Shown: positions 7,103-13,298 of the stretch, one piece after another
Layout of the letters: each line of letters starts with the position of its first letter
Numbering within the stretch: position 1 is the stretch's first letter
DNA from: a virus
Virus record (IMG/VR): IMGVR_UViG_3300047471_000082
Coordinates: 1-41,749 of that record
DNA: 41,749 nt
Reading direction: 5' to 3' (one strand)
Made by a program: the position numbers and the translations under genes
Notes under the pieces: model-generated
Database searches by the model: none
What the model was told of the DNA's origin: nothing
Seen by the model: only the letters and a program-made list of their open reading frames with translations

Positions 7103-7917
7103 TTGATCCGCCCTTCTGCCCTCGCAATAGTGCGTTGAGCCGCCGCCATCATTTCTTCGTTCCGCGTCATCCGACGATTGGCCGGCTTGACGGCCACGGT
7201 CCCGACCCAGTGCCCGAAGGCCGCACGCCAGAAGTCGAACAGGTCATCCCCAACCGGCATCTGTCCGAGCGCCCCGATGACGGTCGGATACCAGGCCCGC
7301 AGTTCTGCGTCAGACTTCATGCCGCGCTGCTGGAACTCTTGATGCAGAGCTGGAGTGATACAAAGGCTGCGAACGTGATCGCACCACGCATGGGAACCGT
7401 GACGACGAAGGTCGCTGCCATTGACGAGGTTTGTCGTCCGTCCGTGCGGCGTGGTCGTCGCCAACGCGGCGGTCGCCGTCGATGCTCCCTCCCCATTCCC
7501 ATTACCCAACCCCATTCCCCATTCCCCATTACCCAGCGGATTCTCACCGTGCTCTAACGGTGTGCTAACCGTTGTCTCACCGTTGTCTAACGGTGCAGGT
7601 ATAAGGCTAATTGGCTCAGTGTGATGCGGTCGCTGGTGCTTGTGCCAGTTGACGATTTGGATGAACTTGCCTTGCACGGTGACGTAACGGTGGATGAACG
7701 GTGGGACCACTGTTGTTAGACGGTGGAGGCACGTTTCGATCTTCACATCGTCGTAGGGGAACAACTCGGCTTTGATGCGCGGAGGCCGGTCCTCGAGTCG
7801 GCCATCTCGGTCAGCCAAGACCCACAAGCCAGCAAAGAGCAGCCGGTCCTCGAGCGGCAGAGCGCCCAGCATTTCGTTCTTGAAGAAGCCGATCTTGAGA
7901 GCACGGATTCTAGCCAA
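7099..7917 (-). CDS. Replication initiator (replisome organiser) with low-complexity linker
   Basis: From TTG at 7917 the protein reads ARIRALKIGFFKNEML, then LLFAGLWVLADRDGRLEDRP and RIKAELFPYDD, the standard N-terminal winged-helix domain of phage replisome organisers, which usually start MARIR. That match decides the TTG start over an ATG at 7962. Residues about 105-150 are a low-complexity linker (LGNGEWGMGLGNGNGEG) whose DNA holds repeat arrays. The C-terminal domain (LRAWYPTVIGALGQM, DFWRAAFGHW) probably binds the loader. The protein would bind the origin inside its own gene and recruit host helicase. Confidence 0.8.
   Translation of the reverse strand: MARIRALKIGFFKNEMLGALPLEDRLLFAGLWVLADRDGRLEDRPPRIKAELFPYDDVKIETCLHRLTTVVPPFIHRYVTVQGKFIQIVNWHKHQRPHHTEPISLIPAPLDNGETTVSTPLEHGENPLGNGEWGMGLGNGNGEGASTATAALATTTPHGRTTNLVNGSDLRRHGSHAWCDHVRSLCITPALHQEFQQRGMKSDAELRAWYPTVIGALGQMPVGDDLFDFWRAAFGHWVGTVAVKPANRRMTRNEEMMAAAQRTIARAEGRIK
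7487..7534 (-). repeat. G-run tract, potential G-quadruplex, beside the iterons
   Basis: On the minus strand this tract has eight runs of three or four G separated by loops of 1-4 nt. It lies 8 nt from the 11-bp repeat array and inside the initiator coding sequence, where it encodes Gly, Asn, Glu and Trp. It could fold in single-stranded DNA or in the mRNA. Confidence 0.6.
7543..7597. repeat. Five tandem 11-bp iteron-like repeats, candidate origin
   Basis: Five units of exactly 11 bp begin at 7543, 7554, 7565, 7576 and 7587, each matching CT(A/C)AC(C/G)GT. Eleven is not a multiple of three, so the repeat is not a protein-level repeat, and it repeats about once per helical turn. Initiator-binding iterons inside the initiator gene are known in lambda (in gene O). 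Confidence 0.65.
7676..7725. repeat. Second array of ACGGTG motifs at 11-bp spacing
   Basis: ACGGTG begins at 7676, 7687, 7698 and 7720, that is 11, 11 and 22 bp apart, with a degenerate copy at 7709. The hexamer is the same as in the first array. It lies in the initiator's DNA-binding domain coding region and may be a second set of initiator sites. Confidence 0.6.
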
Positions 7918-8467
7918 CGGCAGGCTCGCTTTCTTTGCGTTCGTGGCGATTGAGGATGCCATGCACATAGGCGAGGCCGTGCGTCTTGTGATTCCGAATG
8001 GCAATCTTCATAGCGTCGAATACGGTTTCGAACGGCAATTTTCTCAGCAGGTTTTCTAATCCAGTCCTATCGGCCGGAGACATCCACCGGCCCCAGTATT
8101 CCTCCAGCGTGTCGGCATCACGGTGAATCCTGGCATTGACGACCGCAAGCACGGCATTGTATTCCTCGAGTTGGCGTTCGCGCTCAAGGAGCATAATGGC
8201 GCGATCATACGGGTCTTCGCCCGTAATGACTTCGGTCAGCGGCTTATCAGCCTTGCCGCGATTGCAGTCCCAGCAGGACGTGACAAGGTTAATCTCGTCG
8301 TTCGAACCGCCGCCTGATACTGGGATGATGTGATCGATCTCGAGGATGGCTTCGGGCGAAGTCCTGCCACAATAACGGCAAGTGAACTCATCTCGCTTGA
8401 AGACTTCAAAGCGAATGCGGACACTTAGCGCGGCGCGTAAAGTTTTGCTAGAATCTGCCTCAGTCAC
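7910..8467 (-). CDS. HNH endonuclease with C-terminal replication-type helical domain
   Basis: GTG at 8467 is chosen because GGAGG lies 8 nt upstream. Residues 18-77 form a classic zinc-ribbon HNH domain: FEVFKRDEFTCRYCG, ILEIDHIIPVSGGGSNDEIN, then TSCWDCNRGK, with paired cysteines at 30/33 and 65/68 and D45-H46. The C-terminal part (FDAMKIAIRNHKTHGLAYVHGIL) resembles the end of DnaD-type replication proteins. The stop overlaps the TTG start of the initiator. It may be a homing endonuclease that captured or joined a replication gene, or a working part of the replication module. Confidence 0.8.
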   Translation of the reverse strand: MTEADSSKTLRAALSVRIRFEVFKRDEFTCRYCGRTSPEAILEIDHIIPVSGGGSNDEINLVTSCWDCNRGKADKPLTEVITGEDPYDRAIMLLERERQLEEYNAVLAVVNARIHRDADTLEEYWGRWMSPADRTGLENLLRKLPFETVFDAMKIAIRNHKTHGLAYVHGILNRHERKESEPAVG

Positions 8468-8498
8468 GGCATCGGCCTCCACCGCCGAACGGGATTAG

Positions 8499-8530
8499 AA
8501 AGCGGCTGGCGTTCATCGCGCCGGCCGTTT
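8499..8530. terminator. GC-rich hairpin with T-rich flank
   Basis: An imperfect stem of about 12 bp (around 8499-8510 and 8518-8530) with loop TTCAT is followed on the plus strand by TTTTCGTTTT. It lies downstream of the candidate promoter at 8548-8576 on the minus strand, so it would be a leader hairpin for the minus transcript or a plus-strand terminator. Confidence 0.4.
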
Positions 8531-8547
8531 TCGTTTTAGACCCGGAT

Positions 8548-8576
8548 ATTTTGCGCTTACGTTACTGGCGTGTCAA
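8548..8576 (-). promoter_or_regulatory. Candidate promoter for the replication genes
   Basis: On the minus strand a perfect TTGACA (8571-8576) lies 17 bp from CAAAAT (8548-8553, four of six matches to TATAAT). It overlaps the end of the upstream gene and points toward the HNH, initiator and loader genes. Confidence 0.45.
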
Positions 8577-8889
8577 CGACAAACCGATACTCCGACACCT
8601 GATAGGTTTTGCCGTTCTCCTCGATGCGCCTGACGCGATTGTCAATCCGCATGTTGTAGGGCGGCTTTCTCAATTCGCTCGCTCTTGTTCGCCAAGCGTA
8701 AGCGCCCGCCACGGTCGCCAACTGCCGGCCGTCGAGCCACGCCCCAGGATGCCGTAGGAACAACGCAGCGAGTCGCTGGCAGCAGCCGTCACCCGAGGGC
8801 ACAGACGGGGCCGGGCGGGGCGGCAGGGGCGCGACAGGCGGCTCGTGGAACATGCCGGGAAAGACCGGGTTAGGATTCGATGGGCGCAT
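8557..8889 (-). CDS. Winged-helix-like protein with proline-rich N terminus, 110 aa
   Basis: ATG at 8889 (MRPSNPNPVFPGMFHEPP) is preferred because the longer upstream frame overlaps the neighbouring gene. Residues 1-45 are proline-rich. Residues 45-110 look like a winged helix: CQRLAALFLRHPGAWLDGRQL, ASELRKPPYNMRIDNR, then a wing KTYQVSEYRFV. Small proteins with this domain are common in phage early regions and probably bind DNA. The start overlaps the preceding gene by 20 nt. Confidence 0.7.
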   Translation of the reverse strand: MRPSNPNPVFPGMFHEPPVAPLPPRPAPSVPSGDGCCQRLAALFLRHPGAWLDGRQLATVAGAYAWRTRASELRKPPYNMRIDNRVRRIEENGKTYQVSEYRFVVDTPVT

Positions 8890-9070
8890 GGGTTGCTTTC
8901 CGTTTCGCTTGGGCCTTGCGGTCAGCGGCGCTGTAACCGTCTGCGTCGTAGAGGCCGAAGAACACGTTACGCCAGAACTCGCGCACCGCCTTGGCCGTCG
9001 CTGCTTGGCACTGCTCACATGGGCCGCAGCCCTTTGCGCCCCACGGGGAACCGAAGGCACAGGTCAGCAT
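8870..9070 (-). CDS. Small cysteine-containing protein, 66 aa
   Basis: ATG at 9070 overlaps the TAA of the preceding gene (TAATG), which decides the start within a longer frame. The sequence MLTCAFGSPWGAKGCGPCEQC holds four cysteines that could bind zinc or an iron-sulfur group, followed by a helix with FWRNVFFGLYDADGYS and a basic tail. Function unknown. Confidence 0.65.
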   Translation of the reverse strand: MLTCAFGSPWGAKGCGPCEQCQAATAKAVREFWRNVFFGLYDADGYSAADRKAQAKRKATHAPIES

Positions 9071-9273
9071 TAGAAAATAGACTCCGGTTTCTTCCGTCCA
9101 TGCGTTTGAGTCGGCCCATACGTGGCGACACTCGTCGGTGCCATCTCCGTCTGCCGCTTCGCCTGTGCCGCGTCGAACTCGGCACGGCTGGCTTGCGCCT
9201 TCGGTGTGGCCCACCAACTTTCGCTGACGGGCTGCGGCAACGGCGTGAACGGGACGCGCTTGGGCATCGTCAC
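9070..9273 (-). CDS. Small hydrophilic protein, 67 aa
   Basis: A GTG start at 9273 overlaps the upstream TGA by 4 nt (GTGA). The protein (MTMPKRVPFTPLPQPVSESW) is rich in Pro, Ala, Thr and Gln, probably disordered, and has no known domain. Coupled junctions on both sides support it. Confidence 0.55.
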   Translation of the reverse strand: MTMPKRVPFTPLPQPVSESWWATPKAQASRAEFDAAQAKRQTEMAPTSVATYGPTQTHGRKKPESIF

Positions 9274-9722
9274 AGCACCGTATTTTCAGAAGGACGCCAT
9301 GCCATGATGTCACCTGGATCTATCGGAGATGGACGTGCTGCTTTATCCACAGTGAACCAAAGGCCGGAATCGAGATGCATGCCTTTGATGACGAAGTTGC
9401 CCTTCATGCGAAGCCACACCGCCATACCGCTCGGCGCTTTGTTCACGTCATACCATTGCGTCCTACCGCCGCAACAATGGCAGCGGTCGGCGTTCCGACA
9501 GTCAGCGAGTTCTAATGCGCTGAATGCTTGCTCATCATTGAGCCGTTTCTGTGTTGCCGATAGCCGCTGTTGCAACTCCACTACCGCCAAGTGGAGATAC
9601 TGATGCGATGTGCAGACAGATCGGAACCGCTCAAGTCTCACGCGGCCATCGTGATCATCTGGACCAGCGTTGATCTGCTCTTGGATTTCCTTGATGCTAA
9701 TAATACAAGGGTTGTCAGTCAT
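9270..9722 (-). CDS. DUF551-like protein with zinc motif, 150 aa
   Basis: ATG at 9722 overlaps the upstream stop by 4 nt. The N-terminal two thirds are helical, including ELQQRLSATQKRLNDEQAFS. The C-terminal 70 residues have RCHCCGGRTQWYDVNKAPSG followed by strands and GDIMAWRPS, which resembles DUF551-type domains, here with a CxCC cluster. A related domain occurs at 3080-3631. Such proteins are common in phage early operons; the activity is unknown. Confidence 0.65.
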   Translation of the reverse strand: MTDNPCIISIKEIQEQINAGPDDHDGRVRLERFRSVCTSHQYLHLAVVELQQRLSATQKRLNDEQAFSALELADCRNADRCHCCGGRTQWYDVNKAPSGMAVWLRMKGNFVIKGMHLDSGLWFTVDKAARPSPIDPGDIMAWRPSENTVL

Positions 9723-9895
9723 GGTAATTCCTTTTGATGCCACGCGCGTGGACGAGGGCGAAACTTCACAGGCTGATAAACTTCGATAGTCTCGGTCGTT
9801 CCGCATCGTTGGCAGGTGATCTCAAAGCGAACAAAACCACAAACCTGACGATGCTCCGTTATGCGCTTCCATTCGTCATGTTGGCAAGTCTTCAT
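9719..9895 (-). CDS. Small zinc-finger-like protein, 58 aa
   Basis: ATG at 9895 overlaps the previous stop by 4 nt, and its own TGA overlaps the next ATG by 4 nt. The product begins MKTCQHDEWKRITEHRQVCG and has FEITCQRCGTT, giving four cysteines and two histidines in a zinc-ribbon-like layout, followed by a basic tail (FRPRPRAWHQ). It may bind nucleic acid. No family recognised. Confidence 0.65.
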   Translation of the reverse strand: MKTCQHDEWKRITEHRQVCGFVRFEITCQRCGTTETIEVYQPVKFRPRPRAWHQKELP

Positions 9896-10029
9896 CGCAA
9901 CCTCTTGATCATCTGCGCCACGGTTTCGTCGCCGTCGAATCGCACCAGCCCTCGCGGTTCCTTGTTCGGGAACTGGCGATAGTCGTAGAGACGACGACCG
10001 AAAAGCCAGTCGAGGAAACGGCGGATCAT
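9892..10029 (-). CDS. Microprotein, 45 aa
   Basis: ATG at 10029 overlaps the preceding stop by 4 nt, and the TGA at 9892 overlaps the next ATG. The sequence MIRRFLDWLFGRRLYDYRQF starts with an amphipathic basic helix that could associate with membrane, then a charged part (GLVRFDGDETVAQMIKRLR). Function unknown. Confidence 0.6.
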   Translation of the reverse strand: MIRRFLDWLFGRRLYDYRQFPNKEPRGLVRFDGDETVAQMIKRLR

Positions 10030-10268
10030 TTACTTCTCTCCGCTAACATGCCATCGGCGACGGCATAAGCCGCTCTCGCAACAAACTCGGGCGATAACTT
10101 GTCTCCGGCCAGCACGCGCGTATCGCACGCCGCATAGATAGCAGGCAGCACTTGGGCCGCGAAGTAATCGCGCAGCGACATCTGCGGCAACGATGTGGCC
10201 GGTGTCGGATAGTTGCGAAGATTCTCACGCGCCCATTCCTGCTTCTCGGGGTCGTCTTGCTGAATCAT
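10026..10268 (-). CDS. Conserved small phage protein, 80 aa
   Basis: The core MSLRDYFAAQVLPAIYAAC followed by a helix ending AAYAVADGMLAERSK is a pattern seen in small early proteins of many phages. ATG at 10268 overlaps the stop of an 11-codon mini-frame by 4 nt. The protein is helical and has no catalytic motif. Function unknown. Confidence 0.7.
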   Translation of the reverse strand: MIQQDDPEKQEWARENLRNYPTPATSLPQMSLRDYFAAQVLPAIYAACDTRVLAGDKLSPEFVARAAYAVADGMLAERSK

Positions 10269-10300
10269 GCCGTCACCGCTTTCTTGGCCTGACGTGTCAT
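10265..10300 (-). CDS. Eleven-codon linking frame between two genes
   Basis: ATG at 10300 overlaps the stop of the NinB-like gene by 4 nt and its TGA overlaps the start of the next gene by 4 nt. It encodes MTRQAKKAVTA. It may only carry terminating ribosomes across the 28-nt gap to keep translation coupled. Confidence 0.35.
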   Translation of the reverse strand: MTRQAKKAVTA

Positions 10301-10749
10301 TCGTCCTCCAGTGGGGCGTCGTCTGGAAGCGGGATGTAGACCTGGTGCTGTGACCCCGCCCAATCGACCAGCCATTCCATGAACTTCGAAAACTCGGCGG
10401 TCGTCAGTTGCGACGTATGCGACTTGATCGGCATGTCCTTCTGCGCGACCGCATTGTAGTGATAGCCGAAGTGTTCGCCAAGAAGGACCAGTTTCATCTC
10501 GGACTTCTCGTAGCCGATGTCATCGCCTACCGCCGCCGCGATCCTGTCGAATACCGGCTTCAGCCTGTCGAGTGCCGGTCCATGCAACCACCGATTCTGT
10601 GCCAATGAACGCTTCGACCGGCGCGGACGGATGATAACTTCCACGGCATTCGGGGCCAATGTCTTGACCCACCGCTTGCACGAGGCCGGTAGCTCGAGGT
10701 CTACCGTGCCTCGCGTGTTCGCTGTGCCGTTGAAGATCGGGACGGCCAT
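10297..10749 (-). CDS. ninB: NinB/Orf-like recombination protein
   Basis: The 150-residue protein has RRSKRSLAQNRWLHG in its first third and SHTSQLTTAEFSKFMEWL in its last third, the two signatures of the lambda NinB (Orf) family. NinB binds single-stranded DNA and helps annealing proteins load in place of host RecFOR. Its position right after the Bet gene fits. The C terminus is acidic (LPDDAPLEDE). The family is divergent, so the call rests on these two motifs and context. Confidence 0.65.
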   Translation of the reverse strand: MAVPIFNGTANTRGTVDLELPASCKRWVKTLAPNAVEVIIRPRRSKRSLAQNRWLHGPALDRLKPVFDRIAAAVGDDIGYEKSEMKLVLLGEHFGYHYNAVAQKDMPIKSHTSQLTTAEFSKFMEWLVDWAGSQHQVYIPLPDDAPLEDE

Positions 10750-10752
10750 TGG

Positions 10753-11634
10753 CTAAAACGGAATTTGATCGTCGTCCGGCGCGATGTCCAGCAACGGCGA
10801 TTCTGGTTCCTCTGGCGCCAATTTGTAAGTGCTCAGCCGCATCAAGTTCGTAAAGCGTCCCTTGTGTTCCAACTCGCGCTGCACCGGCGTCTCGCTGTTC
10901 CACGCAATCGTCGCTGCCGCGCCCATCGTCGGCGTAATCGTCGTCGCCGTCACGCCGTCATTGAACGTCACGGCATACTGCAACCGCCCGCCGGTGACTT
11001 CCTTCGTCGCCACGTTCGTAATGGTGAACACGTCATCGGGCAGTATCTCGCCCGTCTTGGCGTCGATGACCGGCTCGACCGATACCGGAGCCGCCTGCAC
11101 CACGTCCGACTGATCCATCTCGTCCGACGTATACAGGCCGCTCAGTTCGTGCGGGAACGCCCGCCGCAATGCCAACGCCTCGGCGGTCTTGGCAATCATC
11201 AGCGCCGGCATCTTCTTCCACGCGAAGCCGTCCACCTGGACGTAAGCGTCCCAGTTCGCCACGGCGAACAGCGGCTCGGTGAAATCATGCCGCAGGACGC
11301 CCACACGGGCCGCACGCGGCGGTTCCTTCTTCAGCCATACATCGACCCACGCGCCATCCTCGCCGCACCACCACGGGCCCACCTGCCCCGCATACTGGCC
11401 GCTGCGCTGCGCGACGAGCCGGAAGCCGTCGATGCTCGTCTGGATCGTCATCTTGCCCTGACGCTTGATGGCGTAGATTTGACGATTCATGGGGTCCAGA
11501 CCAGTGCGCTGGCACTGATACAGAAACAGCTTGAGCTCGTCATCGGTCGCACCGAGGGCGATCTGGCGTTTGATTAAGGCAATCTGTTCGGCATCGAACG
11601 TGACAGCAGCGGGGCGCATGAGGGCGGTTTCCAT
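10753..11634 (-). CDS. bet: Bet/RecT-family single-strand annealing protein with SSB-like C-terminal tip
   Basis: ATG at 11634 follows GGGAG with 9-nt spacing. Residues 14-172 match the Redbeta/Bet annealase core: [53 protein letters not shown] and a YTSDEM end. It anneals complementary single strands in recombination-dependent replication. Residues 200-272 are an added beta-rich segment ([21 protein letters not shown]), and the protein ends APDDDQIPF, very like the DDDIPF tip of bacterial SSB. No exonuclease partner was recognised next to it. Confidence 0.9.
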   Translation of the reverse strand: METALMRPAAVTFDAEQIALIKRQIALGATDDELKLFLYQCQRTGLDPMNRQIYAIKRQGKMTIQTSIDGFRLVAQRSGQYAGQVGPWWCGEDGAWVDVWLKKEPPRAARVGVLRHDFTEPLFAVANWDAYVQVDGFAWKKMPALMIAKTAEALALRRAFPHELSGLYTSDEMDQSDVVQAAPVSVEPVIDAKTGEILPDDVFTITNVATKEVTGGRLQYAVTFNDGVTATTITPTMGAAATIAWNSETPVQRELEHKGRFTNLMRLSTYKLAPEEPESPLLDIAPDDDQIPF

Positions 11635-11639
11635 CTCAG

Positions 11640-11867
11640 TTATCTCCCGAAGTAACAACGGTTGCAGATGACGCCGCCGCGATGCGCGGTCGGGAACGAC
11701 TTGTAAGGCTGGTCGCAGTAGGCGCACAGTTCCCAGTGAAATGACCGTCCGCGGTCGTCCACTTCGGGTTCATGCGCGAGGGCTTTGACGCGGAGGTCGG
11801 CCCAGTAGAGGCGCAAGGCCGCGTCTTCTTGTTCGTGACCGGGATAGGTAAAGGCGGTGTAAGCCAT
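11640..11867 (-). CDS. Small zinc-ribbon protein, 75 aa
   Basis: ATG at 11867 overlaps the preceding TAA (TAATG). The C-terminal half holds two CxxC pairs, [10 protein letters not shown] and [11 protein letters not shown], in a standard zinc ribbon. The N-terminal half is helical ([16 protein letters not shown]). It sits directly before the Bet gene and may be a nucleic-acid-binding partner, but this is inferred from position only. Confidence 0.7.
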   Translation of the reverse strand: MAYTAFTYPGHEQEDAALRLYWADLRVKALAHEPEVDDRGRSFHWELCAYCDQPYKSFPTAHRGGVICNRCYFGR

Positions 11868-12100
11868 TAGCGGGACTCCGTGTTCGATTCCATCAGGCCG
11901 CGAATGCCAAGTATGGGTTCGGCCTGCCCGTGCTCTGGAATCTGCCATTCCGTCGTGGCGGTTGGCGCTTTGTCGCTCGTGGAATGGTTCTGCCAATACT
12001 TGAGCGCATCAATAATCCGCACCGCATCAGCCAAGTCATGCGAACTGGCGATGTGATACCACGGCTGGAACTTGTGCGTGCGTTCGCAAATGTTATACAT
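11867..12100 (-). CDS. Hypothetical early protein, 77 aa
   Basis: ATG at 12100 follows AGGAG with good spacing. The product starts MYNICERTHKFQPWYHIASS and has a helix DLADAVRIIDALKYWQN, then a hydrophilic tail. No known motif. It lies between the first leftward early gene and the zinc-ribbon gene. Confidence 0.6.
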   Translation of the reverse strand: MYNICERTHKFQPWYHIASSHDLADAVRIIDALKYWQNHSTSDKAPTATTEWQIPEHGQAEPILGIRGLMESNTESR

Positions 12101-12108
12101 GACTGCTC

Positions 12109-12390
12109 CTAATCAGTGACGTGACGACGGCCCATGATGACGCGCGTGTCGTCGGGCTGGGGAATCCCGCGCAACCGATCCTGGCGCTGCGCGGCTTGCT
12201 GCATGAGACGAGCGAGTTCGGCACGAGCCTCGATAGCCATGACCGCTCGATACGCCTGCCGTGCGAACTTCACGGCGTCCCTGGTAGCAGGTCTATAAGC
12301 GGGCGCGAGCGTTCCGGGCGTGGCGGCCTTGCGAATCGCCCACAGCAGCGACTCGGTAATCATCTTTAACTCCGAAGTGGCAGTAACCAT
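12109..12390 (-). CDS. First gene of the leftward early operon, 93 aa
   Basis: ATG at 12390 lies 6 nt after a TAAGAT -10 box, so its message would be leaderless; an internal ATG at 12363 with GGAG upstream is an alternative start (84 aa). The protein is helical and basic: ESLLWAIRKAATPGTL, KFARQAYRAVMAIEARAEL, then RRHVTD. Its charge and position beside the control region could suit a regulator, but no DNA-binding family is recognised. Confidence 0.65.
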   Translation of the reverse strand: MVTATSELKMITESLLWAIRKAATPGTLAPAYRPATRDAVKFARQAYRAVMAIEARAELARLMQQAAQRQDRLRGIPQPDDTRVIMGRRHVTD

Positions 12391-12396
12391 ATGCGA

Positions 12397-12425
12397 ATCT
12401 TACCGCTACGCATTGGCCGTGTCAA
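12397..12425 (-). promoter_or_regulatory. Leftward early promoter
   Basis: On the minus strand a perfect TTGACA (12420-12425) is 17 bp from TAAGAT (12397-12402). The ATG at 12390 starts 6 nt past the -10. It faces away from the rightward promoter at 12456-12485. Confidence 0.6.
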
Positions 12426-12427
12426 GT

Positions 12428-12448
12428 GGCCTGTTTTCGGCCTGTTTT
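12428..12448. promoter_or_regulatory. Two direct repeats between divergent promoters, possible operator
   Basis: GGCCTGTTTT occurs at 12428-12437 and again at 12439-12448, a period of 11 bp. The pair lies immediately upstream of both -35 boxes, where a regulator could control both early operons at once. Confidence 0.5.
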
Positions 12449-12455
12449 GGCATAC

Positions 12456-12485
12456 TTGCAAGCCGCTAGGCAGACGTGCTATTGT
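12456..12485 (+). promoter_or_regulatory. Rightward early promoter of the micro-operon
   Basis: TTGCAA (12456-12461), an 18-bp spacer and TATTGT (12480-12485) precede the ATG at 12496 by 10 nt. The -35 hexamer and spacer length are the same as in the promoter at 6643-6672. Confidence 0.5.
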
Positions 12486-12495
12486 CTGCGACAGG

Positions 12496-12648
12496 ATGAA
12501 ACAGAAACCGAAGAACCCGCACGCGCAGGCCCTCGGCAGTCTCGGCGGATTGGCCCGGAAGAACAACATGAGCCGTCCGAAGCTCAAGGCAGCGGCCCGT
12601 CATGCCGCGAATGCCCGCTGGCAGCAAGTCAAAGAGGCCAAGCAGTGA
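12496..12648 (+). CDS. Micro-operon gene 1: small basic GGLAR-type protein, 50 aa
   Basis: ATG at 12496 is the first start after the rightward promoter. The product has ALGSLGGLARKNNMSRPKLK and then AAARHAANARW, a pattern of small basic proteins widespread in phages and bacteria and thought to bind nucleic acid. A longer frame from 12391 runs back through the promoter and is rejected. The stop overlaps the next GTG by 4 nt. As first gene it may regulate the operon. Confidence 0.7.
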   Translation: MKQKPKNPHAQALGSLGGLARKNNMSRPKLKAAARHAANARWQQVKEAKQ

Positions 12649-12815
12649 AGCGCCACAACCCGCCCGACCTGACCGGCCGGCAACTACGAGCCTTGCACAA
12701 GCGCATCCAGACGTTGGAGCGGATGGCGAAAGACGACCGCCGCCGGATCGACTTGATTGAACGCGGCGCGACGAAGCTGAACCAGTGGGTCAGACAGTTG
12801 CAGGCGAAGCAATGA
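12645..12815 (+). CDS. Micro-operon gene 2: coiled-coil microprotein, 56 aa
   Basis: GTG at 12645 overlaps the previous TGA (GTGA) and has GAGG upstream. After a short RHNPPDLTGRQL it forms one basic helix (ALHKRIQTLERMAKDDRRRI) likely to be a coiled coil. No family known. Confidence 0.65.
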   Translation: MKRHNPPDLTGRQLRALHKRIQTLERMAKDDRRRIDLIERGATKLNQWVRQLQAKQ

Positions 12816-13030
12816 GAACTAGGACCGACATCGAACGGCACTTCGGCTATCTGCGGGGCTGGCCGGTGTCCTCGCACTTCGATCCGGAGATTCAATGCCT
12901 CGTCGTGACGGCCCATGAGCCGCATTACTTTGAATTGGGAAACCAGATGTGCGGAGGCTGGAACCCGCTCTGCGCCATCTGCGGCGTGCCCGAGGATGAG
13001 CATTCGATTCCAGTGAAGGATAAGCGATGA
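12812..13030 (+). CDS. Micro-operon gene 3: zinc-finger-like protein, 72 aa
   Basis: ATG at 12812 overlaps the previous stop by 4 nt. The C-terminal part reads MCGGWNPLCAICGVPEDEHS, with a CxxC pair, another cysteine and a histidine suited to zinc binding. The N-terminal half is a small alpha/beta segment (HFGYLRGWPVSSHFDPEIQC). Function unknown. Confidence 0.7.
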   Translation: MRTRTDIERHFGYLRGWPVSSHFDPEIQCLVVTAHEPHYFELGNQMCGGWNPLCAICGVPEDEHSIPVKDKR

Positions 13031-13194
13031 ACTACCGGCATCACCCGCCGAAGCGTGACGACCTCGCCCGTGCCTATATGGACCTACTGCTGCTACGAGC
13101 GTGGGACGCGCATGCGACACGGCTGGAAGCAGAACGTCAACCCGAGGCCGAGTTCGACGCGAAGTTTCTCAAACAGTTGGGGATTCAACCATGA
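13027..13194 (+). CDS. Micro-operon gene 4: helical microprotein, 55 aa
   Basis: ATG at 13027 has AAGGA upstream and overlaps the previous stop by 4 nt; TGA at 13192-13194 overlaps the next ATG. The product (MNYRHHPPKRDDLARAYMDL, then a charged helix ending FLKQLGIQP) is amphipathic and soluble. No family known. Confidence 0.65.
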   Translation: MNYRHHPPKRDDLARAYMDLLLLRAWDAHATRLEAERQPEAEFDAKFLKQLGIQP

Positions 13195-13298
13195 ACCGTC
13201 GCCCTCGCCGCGAACCCGTCCTCGTCACCCTCTTTGCCGCCGTCTTGGCCGTGCTGGCCGTGGGCGAGATTTACTTCATTTTGGCGGTGGCGCAGTGA
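13191..13298 (+). CDS. Micro-operon gene 5: single-pass membrane peptide, 35 aa
   Basis: ATG at 13191 follows GGGG and overlaps the previous stop. After a basic start (MNRRPRREP) a continuous hydrophobic stretch LVTLFAAVLAVLAVGEIYFI spans the inner membrane. Such short phage membrane peptides can act on host envelope proteins, exclude other phages or modulate lysis, but nothing here points to one role. Confidence 0.65.
   Translation: MNRRPRREPVLVTLFAAVLAVLAVGEIYFILAVAQ

Noticed and set aside
8460-8516. 18-codon leader frame before the HNH gene
   Set aside because: It overlaps a hairpin and has no ribosome binding site; start by chance is likely.
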